DNA of 64,000 bases. Origin: JAVVHH01 sp963835135. Its GTDB lineage: Bacteria; Pseudomonadota; Alphaproteobacteria; Acetobacterales; Acetobacteraceae. The stretch is taken from positions 969,838 to 1,033,837 of the forward strand of contig CAWIEF010000005.1 of NCBI GenBank assembly GCA_963835135.1, read 5' to 3'. A model generated the notes under the pieces. It saw nothing but the letters and a program-made list of their open reading frames with translations, had not been told where the DNA came from and did no database searches. The position numbers and the translations under genes are program-made. This document shows, one piece after another, positions 37,182-46,588 of the stretch (position 1 is its first letter; each line of letters begins with the position of its first letter).

Positions 37182-37922
37182 TCAGACGTGCTGGCCACCG
37201 CTGATGTGGATCTCGGCGCCGTTGATGTAGGAGGACGCGCCCGAGCAGAGGAAATGGATCGTCTCGGCCACCTCGCGGGGCTCGCCGAGTCGGCCCATCG
37301 GCACCGCGCTCGCGACCAGCGCGTCCGTCCCCGGCGATAGGATCGACGTCTCGATTTCGCCCGGCGCGATCGCGTTGGCCCGCACGCCACGCGGCCCGAA
37401 CTCATGCGCGAGTTCCCGCGTCAGCGCCGCCAGCCCGGCCTTGGACGCCGCATACGCCACGCCCGCGAACGGATGCACGCGCGACCCGGCGATCGAGGTG
37501 ACGTTCACGATCGCACCGCCCGCCGCCTCCAGTTCCGGCAGCAGTGCGCGAGCCAGCAGGGCCGTGGAGACAAGATTGACGTTCAGCACGCGCGTCCAGG
37601 TCTCCGCGTCGGACGCCAGCACGCCGAGCCGGGACCGCTCCGGCCCCTTGGGCGAGATGCCGGCATTGTTCACCAAGGCATGAAGGTGCCCCGCCGGCAG
37701 ACGCGAGCGGACATCAGCGGCGAGCGCCTCGACCGACTTCAGGTCAGACAGATCGGCCTGGATGTGCCCCCAACGGGCCATCGGCCAGCGACACTCCTCC
37801 GAGAACGGCTGGCGCGAGACGGTCATGATCTTCCAGCCGCGCTCCTGAAACAGCTTGACCGTCGCATGCCCGATGCCTCGGCTTGCGCCGGTGAGCAACA
37901 TGATGGGGGTGCCGTCGGCCAT
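37182..37922 (-). CDS. Short-chain dehydrogenase/reductase
   Basis: A 246-residue classical SDR: cofactor loop TGASRGIGHA (TGxxxGIG), NNAG at about residues 90-93, catalytic Ser in VNVTSIAGS, YAASKAG (YxxxK), and the C-terminal GAEIHISGGQHV. It is a NAD(P)(H)-dependent oxidoreductase of unknown substrate. Start ATG 37922 is preferred to an in-frame ATG at 37949, which would overlap the kinase gene. Proximity to a sugar importer hints at a sugar or polyol substrate, but the gene is on the opposite strand. Confidence 0.88.
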   Translation of the reverse strand: MADGTPIMLLTGASRGIGHATVKLFQERGWKIMTVSRQPFSEECRWPMARWGHIQADLSDLKSVEALAADVRSRLPAGHLHALVNNAGISPKGPERSRLGVLASDAETWTRVLNVNLVSTALLARALLPELEAAGGAIVNVTSIAGSRVHPFAGVAYAASKAGLAALTRELAHEFGPRGVRANAIAPGEIETSILSPGTDALVASAVPMGRLGEPREVAETIHFLCSGASSYINGAEIHISGGQHV

Positions 37923-37932
37923 GGCGTTGACC

Positions 37933-40476
37933 CTATAGGCGTGACCCATGATCGCGCAATGCGCCGTCCACTGCGCCCGCCAGTTCATCTTTGCGGAACG
38001 GCTTGCGCAGGAAGTTGAGCCCCGGCGCGACCGCGTCGATGTCGACGTAGCCCGACACGACCAACACCGGGACGTCCGGCCGCTCTTCGGCCAGCCGCGC
38101 CGCAAGGTCTGCGCCAGTCATGCCAGGCATGAGGTGATCGGTGACCACCAAGTCGAAGCGTTCGCCGCGCCTCATTCGGAGTTCCGCGAGCGCGCCGCTC
38201 TCGCACTCCTCGGTCGTGAAGCCAAGCTCCTGCAGAAGATGGGCCGTCGTCATGCGGACCTGCTCCTGATCGTCGACGACCAGGACGCGGCCGCTCCCGG
38301 CGGCCACGGCCACCTCTGACACCGCGGTGGCGGGTTCAGGCATCATGTCGCCGGACCGAAGGAAAAGATCGACCCGCGTCCCTAGCCCGAGCTTGCTCTG
38401 GATGGTCAGTGCGCCGCCAAGCTGCATGGCGAGCCCGTGCACCATCGACAGGCCGAGCCCGGTTCCTTTGCCGATGCCTTTGGTCGAGAAGAACGGCTCG
38501 ATCGCGCGCGCCGCGGTGTCCGCATCCATGCCGGTCCCGTCGTCGGAGACCGATAGCCGGACATAGGACCCCGCCGGCAGGTCCGGATGCCCCGGCGGGC
38601 GCCCGCTCGGCGCAACCGCAATCGTCAAACGCCCTCCGTTCGGCATGGCGTCACGCGCGTTGACGCACAAGTTCAAGATCGCCATCTCGAGTTGATTGAC
38701 ATCGCCGATCGCCGGCGAGACGCCGGGCGCGACGTCGACGGAAACGTTGATCTGCGGGCCGGAGGTGCTGGCGACCAACCCGGCCATGTTGGTGACCAGC
38801 GCGCCGAGATCGACAGGGCCGGGCTGCAACGGCTGACGCCGCGCGAAGGCCAGAAGCCGCTGGACCAGCGTCTTGGCCCGCTCGGCCGATTGCAGCGCCG
38901 CGTCGATCAACCGCAGTTCGCGATCGCCTAGCCCGCCGCGCCGGGTCAGCAGGTCGAGGCTGCCGATGATCGGGGTGAGGAGGTTGTTGAAGTCGTGGGC
39001 GACGCCGCCGGTGAGCTGGCCGATCGCCTCCATCTTCTGAGACTGCCGCAGGGCAGCCTGCGCCTCTTCGCGCTCGGCGATGGCGGCCTCGACACGCTGC
39101 TCGAGTGTTTCGTTCACCGCCTGCAGCTCTCGTTCGATGGTCCGGCGTGACGTGATGTCGTTGAACAGGATGCCGACATACGGGCCGGGCGCATCGTGGA
39201 CCTTGAAGGCATAGACATCGAACCACCGTTCCCCCAGCGCACGGGCCGGGTGTTCGAACCGGGTGGGGGTGCCGGTGCGAGCGACCGCGCCGTAGAGGTC
39301 GAACCATTGCTGCTCATGGTCCGGCGCCAGGTCGCGCATCCACTTTCCCGCAGCGTCGGGCAACCCGGAGTGCCGACCAAACGACGCGTTGACTTCGAGG
39401 AAGCGGTAGTCCAACGCGGCGCCTTCCGCATCGAACTTCATCTCAATGACGCAGAACCCGGCATCGATGCTGTCGAACAACTGCCGGTAGCGCAGTTGGC
39501 TGCGCATGGATGCTGCTTCGGCATGGGCGAGCAGCTTGGCGTTGCTGGCCTCGAGCTCCGCCGCCTGTGCATCCAGATGTGTCTGCAACTCGTCGCCGTA
39601 GCGCTGCACCAAACGCAGGCGCTCGGCGCGCTCCTCATCGAGCTCCAGCATCATCTGCCCGTCCCGCAGCACGAGCCACAGGAGCGGCATGATGGTCAGC
39701 ACGACGACCAGCGCGATGGCGGTGCCCGTCGACAGGCTGCCGGACCGGCTTGCCCGGACCACAATGAAGCCAAGGACCAACGGCAAGAAGGCGCCGAGCA
39801 TCTGCCGCCGGGTTACCCTGCCGGCCACGCCGGGATCGGTGATCACCTTGGCCCAACCGGTGTCCGGGTGCGACAATATCGTTGAGGCCGACAACATCAG
39901 CAGGCTGACGCCGGAGTTGACCGACATCGAGCGAAGCGGGGCGAGTTCTACGAGATCTCCCGGGCCGTACGCATAGGCGAGGAGGGCGACGAACGCCATG
40001 ACGAACACGATAGCGGCCGCGGCCTCCCGGATGCGCGGCCGCGGCCAGCCCGAGGCCGGCCAGTTGACCGCCGCGATTAGCAGAACCGACAGCGCGGTCT
40101 CGGGCGCCATATGGGCGCTCATGGAGGCTGGGTCGCCGAAAAGGGCCCCGATGGCCGGGCTGATCAGGTCCTGTCCCGCGGTCAAATGGCTGGCCAGCAC
40201 CGCCGCCGCCAATCCGCCGCTGATGCACACCATCAGCCTTCGCCAATGGCCGCCCAGCCAGGGCAGCGCCAGCGCTCCGGCGGCCAAGCCCTGCGCGGCG
40301 GCGCTGACCAGCGTCGTCGACTGCCAACCGGCCACGGTGGACGAGAGTTGGGCCACCGCAGTGATGCGGCCCAGGAAGGCCGTCACCGCAACAGTCAAGG
40401 AGACGAACGCGAGCCAGCGAGATGCGTTTCGAACAGGCAATTTGCTGACGCGACCGCCACCACCGGGCTCGAACAC
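37933..40476 (-). CDS. Membrane-bound hybrid sensor histidine kinase with receiver domain
   Basis: 847 residues. About eight hydrophobic segments (about 20-275) form a MASE-like membrane sensor. A coiled coil follows, then a PAS domain (about 330-450) with FDSIDAGFCVIEMKF. The HisKA domain has the phosphoacceptor in GGVAHDFNNLLTPIIGSLD, and the HATPase has NLCVNARDAMPNGG, DDGTGMD and GKGTGLGLSMVHG. The receiver (about 725-840) has VVDDQEQVR, the phosphoacceptor Asp in VVTDHLMPGMTG and the Lys in LRKPF. No separate response regulator is adjacent, so output partners are unknown. Confidence 0.92.
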   Translation of the reverse strand: MFEPGGGGRVSKLPVRNASRWLAFVSLTVAVTAFLGRITAVAQLSSTVAGWQSTTLVSAAAQGLAAGALALPWLGGHWRRLMVCISGGLAAAVLASHLTAGQDLISPAIGALFGDPASMSAHMAPETALSVLLIAAVNWPASGWPRPRIREAAAAIVFVMAFVALLAYAYGPGDLVELAPLRSMSVNSGVSLLMLSASTILSHPDTGWAKVITDPGVAGRVTRRQMLGAFLPLVLGFIVVRASRSGSLSTGTAIALVVVLTIMPLLWLVLRDGQMMLELDEERAERLRLVQRYGDELQTHLDAQAAELEASNAKLLAHAEAASMRSQLRYRQLFDSIDAGFCVIEMKFDAEGAALDYRFLEVNASFGRHSGLPDAAGKWMRDLAPDHEQQWFDLYGAVARTGTPTRFEHPARALGERWFDVYAFKVHDAPGPYVGILFNDITSRRTIERELQAVNETLEQRVEAAIAEREEAQAALRQSQKMEAIGQLTGGVAHDFNNLLTPIIGSLDLLTRRGGLGDRELRLIDAALQSAERAKTLVQRLLAFARRQPLQPGPVDLGALVTNMAGLVASTSGPQINVSVDVAPGVSPAIGDVNQLEMAILNLCVNARDAMPNGGRLTIAVAPSGRPPGHPDLPAGSYVRLSVSDDGTGMDADTAARAIEPFFSTKGIGKGTGLGLSMVHGLAMQLGGALTIQSKLGLGTRVDLFLRSGDMMPEPATAVSEVAVAAGSGRVLVVDDQEQVRMTTAHLLQELGFTTEECESGALAELRMRRGERFDLVVTDHLMPGMTGADLAARLAEERPDVPVLVVSGYVDIDAVAPGLNFLRKPFRKDELAGAVDGALRDHGSRL

Positions 40477-40715
40477 TGCACCTCCTCTGAACCCAGTTCG
40501 GTCCGGCGCTGGTTATACTTTATCGCTTCGTTGACACGCGCAAAATCGGCGGAACGCGGCAAGATTGACTGACCCGTCACGCGGCCTGCTCGAGGCCGTT
40601 TGCCGGGTCAGGGCTGCGGCGCAGGTCCGGTCGATCAAGGTGCTCCGATCAGGATGGCGCGCGCAGCCGATTGCCGGACACGGCTGGGCATACCACGTCG
40701 GAGACGACGCTCACG

Positions 40716-42290
40716 TCACTCCCACTCGATCGTTCCGGGCGGTTTGCTGGTGATGTCGTAGGTGACGCGGTTGATGCCGCGGACCTCGTTGACGATGCGG
40801 GTCGCGACCCGGCTCAAGAAGGCAATGTCGAACGGGTAGACCTCCGCCGTCATACCGTCCACGCTCGTGACCGCCCGTAGCGCGCAGGCGTTGTCGTAGG
40901 TGCGGCCGTCGCCCATGACGCCCACGGTGCGGACCGGCAAGAGGACGGCGAAGGCCTGCCAGATGACATCGTAGAGGCCGGCCTTACGGATCTCGTCGAG
41001 GTAGATCGCGTCGGCACGGCGCAGGATGTCCAGCCGCTCGCGGGTGATCGCGCCGGGGATGCGGATGGCCAGGCCGGGGCCGGGGAACGGGTGGCGGCCG
41101 ACAATGTGCTCCGGCACGCCCAACTCGCGGCCGAGCGCGCGAACCTCGTCCTTGAACAGTTCGCGCAGCGGCTCGACCAGCTTCATGCGCATGTGCGCCG
41201 GCAGACCGCCCACGTTGTGGTGCGACTTGATGGTCGCACTCGGGCCGCCATGGGCGCTGATGCTCTCGATCACGTCGGGATAGAGCGTGCCCTGGGCGAG
41301 GAAGTCGGCGCCGCCGACCTTGGCCGCCTCCTCCTCGAACACGTCGATGAACAGGCGGCCGATCGTCTTGCGCTTGGTCTCCGGGTCGGTGACGCCCTCG
41401 AGTTCGCGCAGGAACAGCGCGCTGGCATCACGATGCACCAGCTTGATGTTGAAGCGGCCGCGCCAGGTGGAGACGACCTCCTCGGCCTCGCCCTGCCGCA
41501 GCAGGCCTGAGTCGACGAAGATACAGGTGAGTTGGTCGCCAATGGCCTCGTGGATGATCGCCGCCGCCACCGAAGAGTCGACGCCACCGGACAGGCCGCA
41601 GATCACCCTGCCCTGCCCCACCTGCGCACGGATGCGGGCGATCTCGGCGTCGCGAAAGCCCTTCATGCTCCAGCCGCCCGTCAGCCCGGCAACGCGGTGG
41701 GTGAAGTTCTGCAGCAACTGGCGGCCATGCGGCGTGTGATGCACCTCCGGATGGAACTGCACGCCGTAGTAGCGGCGGGCATCGTCGGCGATGGCGGCGA
41801 AGGGCGCGCCTTCGGTCGCCGCGACGACCCGGAAGCCCGCCGGCAGCGTCGTGACGCGATCGCCATGGTTCATCCACACCGTCTCGGAGGCACCCTGCGC
41901 CCAAGCGCCATGGAACAGGGCGCAATCCTCGACCACGTCGACGGTGGCCGCGCCGTATTCCTGATGGTCGCTGAGGCTGACGGCGCCACCGAGTTGGGCG
42001 CACATCGCCTGTTGCCCGTAGCAGATGCCGAGCAGCGGCAGGCCGGAACTGAACACCACGTCCGGAATGCGCGGGCTGGCCTCGCCCATGACGCTGGCCG
42101 GACCGCCGGAGAGGATGATGGCGCGCGGCGCGAACGCCTCGATCCGCGCGGGCTCGGCGGTAGCGGGCAGGATCTCGCAATAGACGCCGCTCTCGCGCAC
42201 GCGGCGGGCGATCAGCTGGGTGAATTGGCTGCCGAAATCGAGGATGAGCACCCGGTCATGCTCGGGTGCGGAGGTTTGAGTGTCGGACAT
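40716..42290 (-). CDS. guaA: GMP synthase (glutamine-hydrolysing)
   Basis: 524 residues. The class I glutamine amidotransferase domain (about 12-205) has the nucleophile in GICYGQQ and the His/Glu of FHPEVHHT. The PP-loop ATP pyrophosphatase domain has SGGVDSSVAAA. The dimerisation domain carries PFPGPGLAIRIPG and ends in PPGTIEWE. It aminates XMP to GMP. The ATG at 42290 gives the family N-terminus; an earlier in-frame start would extend into the intergenic repeat. It is the last gene of the guaB cluster. Confidence 0.97.
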   Translation of the reverse strand: MSDTQTSAPEHDRVLILDFGSQFTQLIARRVRESGVYCEILPATAEPARIEAFAPRAIILSGGPASVMGEASPRIPDVVFSSGLPLLGICYGQQAMCAQLGGAVSLSDHQEYGAATVDVVEDCALFHGAWAQGASETVWMNHGDRVTTLPAGFRVVAATEGAPFAAIADDARRYYGVQFHPEVHHTPHGRQLLQNFTHRVAGLTGGWSMKGFRDAEIARIRAQVGQGRVICGLSGGVDSSVAAAIIHEAIGDQLTCIFVDSGLLRQGEAEEVVSTWRGRFNIKLVHRDASALFLRELEGVTDPETKRKTIGRLFIDVFEEEAAKVGGADFLAQGTLYPDVIESISAHGGPSATIKSHHNVGGLPAHMRMKLVEPLRELFKDEVRALGRELGVPEHIVGRHPFPGPGLAIRIPGAITRERLDILRRADAIYLDEIRKAGLYDVIWQAFAVLLPVRTVGVMGDGRTYDNACALRAVTSVDGMTAEVYPFDIAFLSRVATRIVNEVRGINRVTYDITSKPPGTIEWE

Positions 42291-42311
42291 TTGCAGCGCT
42301 CCTACGTCCCT

Positions 42312-42406
42312 CGTCGCGAGCCGCTCCTGCGGCGTTGCGATCCGGGGCGGCAAGAGCGATGTCTGCCGCTACGGACCGCCACGTCGCTGCGCTCCCCGCG
42401 ATGACG
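42312..42406. repeat. Dispersed ~90-bp palindromic intergenic repeat, copy 3
   Basis: Between the GNAT gene and guaA. It begins CGTCGCGAGCCGCTCCTGCG, has GGCGTTGCGATCCGG, and ends GTCGCTGCGCTCCCCGCGATG ACG, echoing the ends of copies at 26718 and 34321. It is more diverged than the other two. Its location in front of guaA may affect read-through from the upstream genes. Confidence 0.6.
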
Positions 42407-42416
42407 GCACCTGACG

Positions 42417-42935
42417 TCACCCATTTCCGGGCAACAATAATTCGATCGGATTCCAGACGAAGGCGGTCTTGGGTATCGTCGCCCCGGCAACCCGCGTCTG
42501 CCCTTCCGCCGCGCGGCGGCCGCCGAGGCGCTGGTAGAACCACCGGCTCGGATTGTCGCTCAGCACCCAGAGAAATGCGCTCTCGGCACCCTTCTCGGCC
42601 AGTATCCTGCCCGCGCGCTGCATCAGATGGCGGCCGGTGCCCTGGTCGCGCCAATCGTCGGCCACGTAGAGCGTCTCGATCTCGGACTGGGCGAGCGCGT
42701 GGCCGCGAGAGAGGCTCATCGTCGCGAAACCGATCACCCGACCGGCCGCTTCCGCCACCAGCGCCGGATGCCCGCGCAAGATCCCGGCCTGGTAGTAGGC
42801 GGCCTGGCGAGGGGCGGAGAGGCCGGCCAGATAGCCTTCCGGGAGAATGCCCGCATATGCGTTTCGCCAAACGCCGACATGCACCAAACCCATCCCTGCC
42901 GAATCGCGCAGGGTCGCCGGGCGGACCTCGATCAT
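42417..42935 (-). CDS. GNAT-family N-acetyltransferase
   Basis: 172 residues with a single GNAT domain: IEVRPATLRDSAGM at the start, IETLYVADDWRDQGTGRHLMQ (acetyl-CoA loop, Q/RxxGxG/A-like) in the centre, and WVLSDNPSRWFYQRLGG as the beta-6/alpha-4 unit. Substrate unknown; small amines or protein N-termini are both possible. The ATG overlaps the stop of rsmB (ATGA), so it is co-transcribed. Confidence 0.85.
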   Translation of the reverse strand: MIEVRPATLRDSAGMGLVHVGVWRNAYAGILPEGYLAGLSAPRQAAYYQAGILRGHPALVAEAAGRVIGFATMSLSRGHALAQSEIETLYVADDWRDQGTGRHLMQRAGRILAEKGAESAFLWVLSDNPSRWFYQRLGGRRAAEGQTRVAGATIPKTAFVWNPIELLLPGNG

Positions 42936-44227
42936 GCCGCCCGCTCCAGCACCGCGCCGAAGAACCCGTCCGTCCCGTGCTTGAACGGCGTGAGGCAGAG
43001 GTGCGGCCCGGTGGCGGGCGGCGGCGCCGGCAGCGACCAGGCCTCTGGCACAGGAACGAGCCGGAAACCTGGAGTCCGCCCCAGGAAAGCCTCCACTTGG
43101 GCTTCGTTCTCGGCCCGCAGGAGCGAGCACGTGGCATAGACAAGCCGCCCGCCGGGCCGGACCAGGCGGGCTGACTGATCGAGGATCGCTGCCTGCTTCG
43201 GCACCAATTCGTCGAGGTCGCGCGGGCGCAACCGGAGCCTCGCGTCGGGGTTGCGGCGCCAGGTTCCGGTGCCGGTGCACGGCGCGTCGACGAGCACGCG
43301 GTCGAATCCTCCGGCCCGGCGCTTGGCCCATTTGTCGCCGGCGGCCAGCAGATGACGCTCGACATTGTGCACCCCGGCCCGGCGCAGCCGCCGCACCGCG
43401 CCTTCGAGCCGCGGCGCCGACACGTCGCAGGCGACGAGATGGCCGCGGTTGCCCATCATCATCGCCAGCACCAGCGTCTTACCACCGGCGCCGGCACAGT
43501 AATCCACCACGCGCATGTCTGGCCCGGCTCCGACCAGGGCCGCGACGAGCTGGCTGCCCTCGTCCTGGATCTCCACCAACCCCGATTGGAACGCCGGCCC
43601 CGACGTCACGGCCCGGCGCCCATCGATCCGCAGGCCCCAGGGCGAGAACGGCGTCGGCGCGACATCAAGCTGCTCGACCGCAAGCGCGGCCTGCGCCCCT
43701 TCGCGCGTGCCGGCCAGCAGATTGACCCGCAGATCGAGCGGGGCGGGCTGCAACGTGGCCGTCATCTCCGGCACGAGCGCGTCGCCGAACCGCTCCTGCA
43801 ACGCCGGCAAGATCCAGTCCGGCACCTCCAACTGGGTGGCGAGCGGCATATCGGGATGCTCGAGCGAGTGCCCGTCCAGCACGCGCAATACAGCGGCTTC
43901 CGGCGGGAGCAGCGCGGCCGGGGCGTACTGGCCGCCGGAAAACGCGTTGTGTAATCCCCCGAGGTCCCAACTCTCGAACATCATCGACGCCGCGACCATC
44001 AGCCGCGGGGTCGGCCGCGCCCCACCACGCTCGAGCCACCAGGCCAGCCGCCGCCAGTGCCGCAGCACCCGCCAGGCCCGATCGCTGACCGACCGGCGGT
44101 CGCCGCCGCCAATGAAACGACGCTTGCGGAAGAACTCGTTGGCGACGGCGTCGGCCGGACGCCTCGGGCTCGCCTCTATCTCGGCGAGCAGGTCGATGGC
44201 GGCCGCCAGGCGTGCGGTCGGGGTCAG
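42932..44227 (-). CDS. RsmB/NOP-family 16S rRNA (cytosine-5) methyltransferase
   Basis: About 431 residues. The N-terminal NusB-like domain (about 1-130) is followed by the SAM methyltransferase: VVDYCAGAGGKTLVLAMMM, DVSAPRLEGAVRRLRRAG, the motif IV Cys in VDAPCTGTGTWRR, and the catalytic motif VI Cys in LVYATCSLL. No ATG, GTG or TTG lies at the family N-terminus (TPTARLAAAIDLL). The likely start is a CTG at 44227, right after the HAD stop; a longer version from 44377 would overlap most of 150 bp of the HAD gene and looks wrong. Confidence 0.87.
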   Translation of the reverse strand: MTPTARLAAAIDLLAEIEASPRRPADAVANEFFRKRRFIGGGDRRSVSDRAWRVLRHWRRLAWWLERGGARPTPRLMVAASMMFESWDLGGLHNAFSGGQYAPAALLPPEAAVLRVLDGHSLEHPDMPLATQLEVPDWILPALQERFGDALVPEMTATLQPAPLDLRVNLLAGTREGAQAALAVEQLDVAPTPFSPWGLRIDGRRAVTSGPAFQSGLVEIQDEGSQLVAALVGAGPDMRVVDYCAGAGGKTLVLAMMMGNRGHLVACDVSAPRLEGAVRRLRRAGVHNVERHLLAAGDKWAKRRAGGFDRVLVDAPCTGTGTWRRNPDARLRLRPRDLDELVPKQAAILDQSARLVRPGGRLVYATCSLLRAENEAQVEAFLGRTPGFRLVPVPEAWSLPAPPPATGPHLCLTPFKHGTDGFFGAVLERAA

Positions 44228-44229
44228 GC

Positions 44230-44910
44230 CTATGCGTCCTTGACCAACGCCGCCTCGAGCTCGGCGAGGCTTTCGATCACGGTCGCGTCGCCGTCCAGGC
44301 CATACTCGGCGGGATGGCCGGCCCGGTTGCACCAGAATACCTGGAAGCCGGCCGCCGCCGCGCCCTGCGCGTCCCATGCATTGCTCGACACGAAGCCGGT
44401 TTGACCGGGTGCAACTCCCAGCGTGCGCTCGGCCAAAGCGTAGACGGGCGCGCTCGGCTTGTAGGTTTTGATAGGATCCACGCTGATTACCGCATCCAGC
44501 AGGTCCTTGATCCCGGATGCGATCACCGCGGCGTCCAACATCTTTGGCTCGCCGTTCGACAGGATGGCCGTCTTCAGCCCCCTCGCCCGCAGCGCGGTGA
44601 GCATCGGCTTGGCGTCCGGGTAGGCCGGCAGGGTGCGGTAGGTGTCGAGCAGCGCGGTGCGGACGGCCGGGTCGCTGACCCGGTGCCGGCGCAATACGAA
44701 ATCTAGCGCCGCCTCGGTCAAAGCCCAGAAATCGCGGTAATGCGCCGGCCCCGTCAGCGTGGTGATCCAGGTATATTCAAGCTGCTTGGTCCGCCACTCG
44801 ACGCTGATCCGCTCCCAATCCGGTGGCAGCGCATCCGCGTGGCGCTGCATCGCCGCATGCACGTCGAGCAGGGTGCCATAGGCGTCGAAAACGACGGCGT
44901 CGACGGCCAA
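44230..44910 (-). CDS. Haloacid dehalogenase, type II (HAD superfamily)
   Basis: 226 residues with the HAD nucleophile in VVFDAYGTLLD (Asp about residue 9), motif II in AILSNGEP, the Lys in KTYKPSAPVY, and the type II dehalogenase marker SSNAWDAQGA. Type II enzymes hydrolyse L-2-haloacids, but many genomic homologues act on other small substrates. The start is TTG, one base after the guaB stop. Its residence between guaB and rsmB suggests co-transcription rather than a dehalogenation pathway. Confidence 0.88.
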   Translation of the reverse strand: MAVDAVVFDAYGTLLDVHAAMQRHADALPPDWERISVEWRTKQLEYTWITTLTGPAHYRDFWALTEAALDFVLRRHRVSDPAVRTALLDTYRTLPAYPDAKPMLTALRARGLKTAILSNGEPKMLDAAVIASGIKDLLDAVISVDPIKTYKPSAPVYALAERTLGVAPGQTGFVSSNAWDAQGAAAAGFQVFWCNRAGHPAEYGLDGDATVIESLAELEAALVKDA

Positions 44911-46425
44911 TCAGCCCTCCTGCCGGTAGTTCGGTGCCTCGCGGGTGATCGCGACGTCATGGACGTGGCTCTCTCGCAGCCCGGCACCGGTGATGCGCCT
45001 GAAGCGGCAGTTGCGCTGAAGCTCGCCGATGTCGGCGCTGCCGGTATAGCCCATGCCGGCGCGAAGGCCGCCCACGAGTTGATGCACCACGGCGGCCACC
45101 GGCCCCTTGTAGCCGACCCGGCCCTCGATGCCTTCCGGCACCAGCTTCAGGGTGTCCTTGATCTCCTGCTGGAAATACCGGTCGGCCGAGCCGCGCGCCA
45201 TCGCCCCGATGCTGCCCATGCCGCGGTAGGATTTGTAGGAGCGGCCCTGATACAGGAACACCTCACCCGGCGCCTCGTCCGTGCCGGCGAGCAGGCTGCC
45301 GACCATGACGCAATCCGCGCCCGCGCCGATTGCCTTGACCAGGTCGCCCGACGTGCGGATGCCGCCATCGGCGATCGCGGGCACGCCCAGCTCGCGGCAG
45401 GCCGCCGCCGTCTCCAGCACGGCACTGAACTGCGGCACGCCGACCCCGGCGACCACCCGCGTCGTGCAGATCGAGCCCGGCCCGATGCCGATCTTGACCG
45501 CGTCTGCCCCCGCCTCGATCAGCGCCCGCGCGCCTTCCGGCGTGGCGACGTTGCCGGCCACGATCTGCATCGCGTTGGACAAGCGCTTGATCCGCTCGAC
45601 CGAGCCCAGCACGCCTTGCGAATGCCCGTGCGCCGTGTCGATGACGATCACGTCCACTTCGGCCGCCACCAGCGCCTCGGCGCGCGCCAGCCCGTCCTCG
45701 CCGACGCCGGTCGCCGCCGCCGTGCGCAAGCGGCCCAGTTCGTCCTTGTTGGCCAGCGGATGCGCCTGCGCCTTGTCCATGTCCTTGACGGTGATGAGGC
45801 CGATGCAGCGATACTGGTCGTCGACCACCAGCAGCTTCTCCAGCCGGTGCCGGTGCAGCAACTGGCGCGCCTCGTCGCGGTCGACCTCCGAGCGGACGGT
45901 GATGAGGTTCTCGCGCGTCATCAGCTCGTAGATGCGCGTGTTCGGGTCGGTCGCGAAGCGAAGGTCGCGGTTGGTCAGGATACCGACCAGCCGGCCGGTC
46001 TCCCGCTCGACGACCGGGAAGCCGCTGATGTTGTGCGAGGATTGCATCGCCCGCGCCTCGGCGAGCGTCTGGTCCGGATAGATCGTCAGCGGGTTGACCA
46101 CCATCCCGGACTCATATTTTTTGACTCGGCGAACCTGGGCCGCCTGCTCGTCAATCGTGAGGTTCTTGTGGATGACCCCGATCCCGCCGAGCTGGGCCAT
46201 CGCGATCGCCATTGCCGATTCGGTGACGGTGTCCATGGCCGAGGAGACGAGCGGGATGTGCAGGCTGATCGACCGGGTCAGCCGGGTCGCGGTCGAGACC
46301 GCGGTGGGCAGGACTTGTGAATAATTCGGGACGACGAGAACATCGTCGAACGCCAACGCCTCCTCGACCCTCGCCACGGCCGGAAGCGGGGCGAAGACAT
46401 CGGCAGCATTGGTATCGGGCGCCAT
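44911..46425 (-). CDS. guaB: Inosine-5'-monophosphate dehydrogenase
   Basis: 504 residues with the TIM-barrel IMPDH split by two CBS domains (about 100-215). The catalytic Cys is in GIGPGSICTTR, the substrate loop reads GADCVMVGSLLAGTDE, and the flap is in YRGMGSIGAM. It oxidises IMP to XMP, the step before GuaA. An in-frame GTG at 46446 would add seven residues; the ATG at 46425 is preferred for the family N-terminus. It heads the guaB-HAD-rsmB-GNAT-guaA set. Confidence 0.97.
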   Translation of the reverse strand: MAPDTNAADVFAPLPAVARVEEALAFDDVLVVPNYSQVLPTAVSTATRLTRSISLHIPLVSSAMDTVTESAMAIAMAQLGGIGVIHKNLTIDEQAAQVRRVKKYESGMVVNPLTIYPDQTLAEARAMQSSHNISGFPVVERETGRLVGILTNRDLRFATDPNTRIYELMTRENLITVRSEVDRDEARQLLHRHRLEKLLVVDDQYRCIGLITVKDMDKAQAHPLANKDELGRLRTAAATGVGEDGLARAEALVAAEVDVIVIDTAHGHSQGVLGSVERIKRLSNAMQIVAGNVATPEGARALIEAGADAVKIGIGPGSICTTRVVAGVGVPQFSAVLETAAACRELGVPAIADGGIRTSGDLVKAIGAGADCVMVGSLLAGTDEAPGEVFLYQGRSYKSYRGMGSIGAMARGSADRYFQQEIKDTLKLVPEGIEGRVGYKGPVAAVVHQLVGGLRAGMGYTGSADIGELQRNCRFRRITGAGLRESHVHDVAITREAPNYRQEG

Positions 46426-46588
46426 GGCAGGAAGACCTTTCCGCACAGACCCCAGCGATGGGACCTTGGCGAGCCCACATAGGCGGCCCGGGCGGCGGGC
46501 GCAAGCATCGTGGCCGACGGCATTGCTGGACCCACGCCGAATGCGCGGCTACTCAGCAGCCTTGAACGATGCTGCCGGAGTTTGTCGA

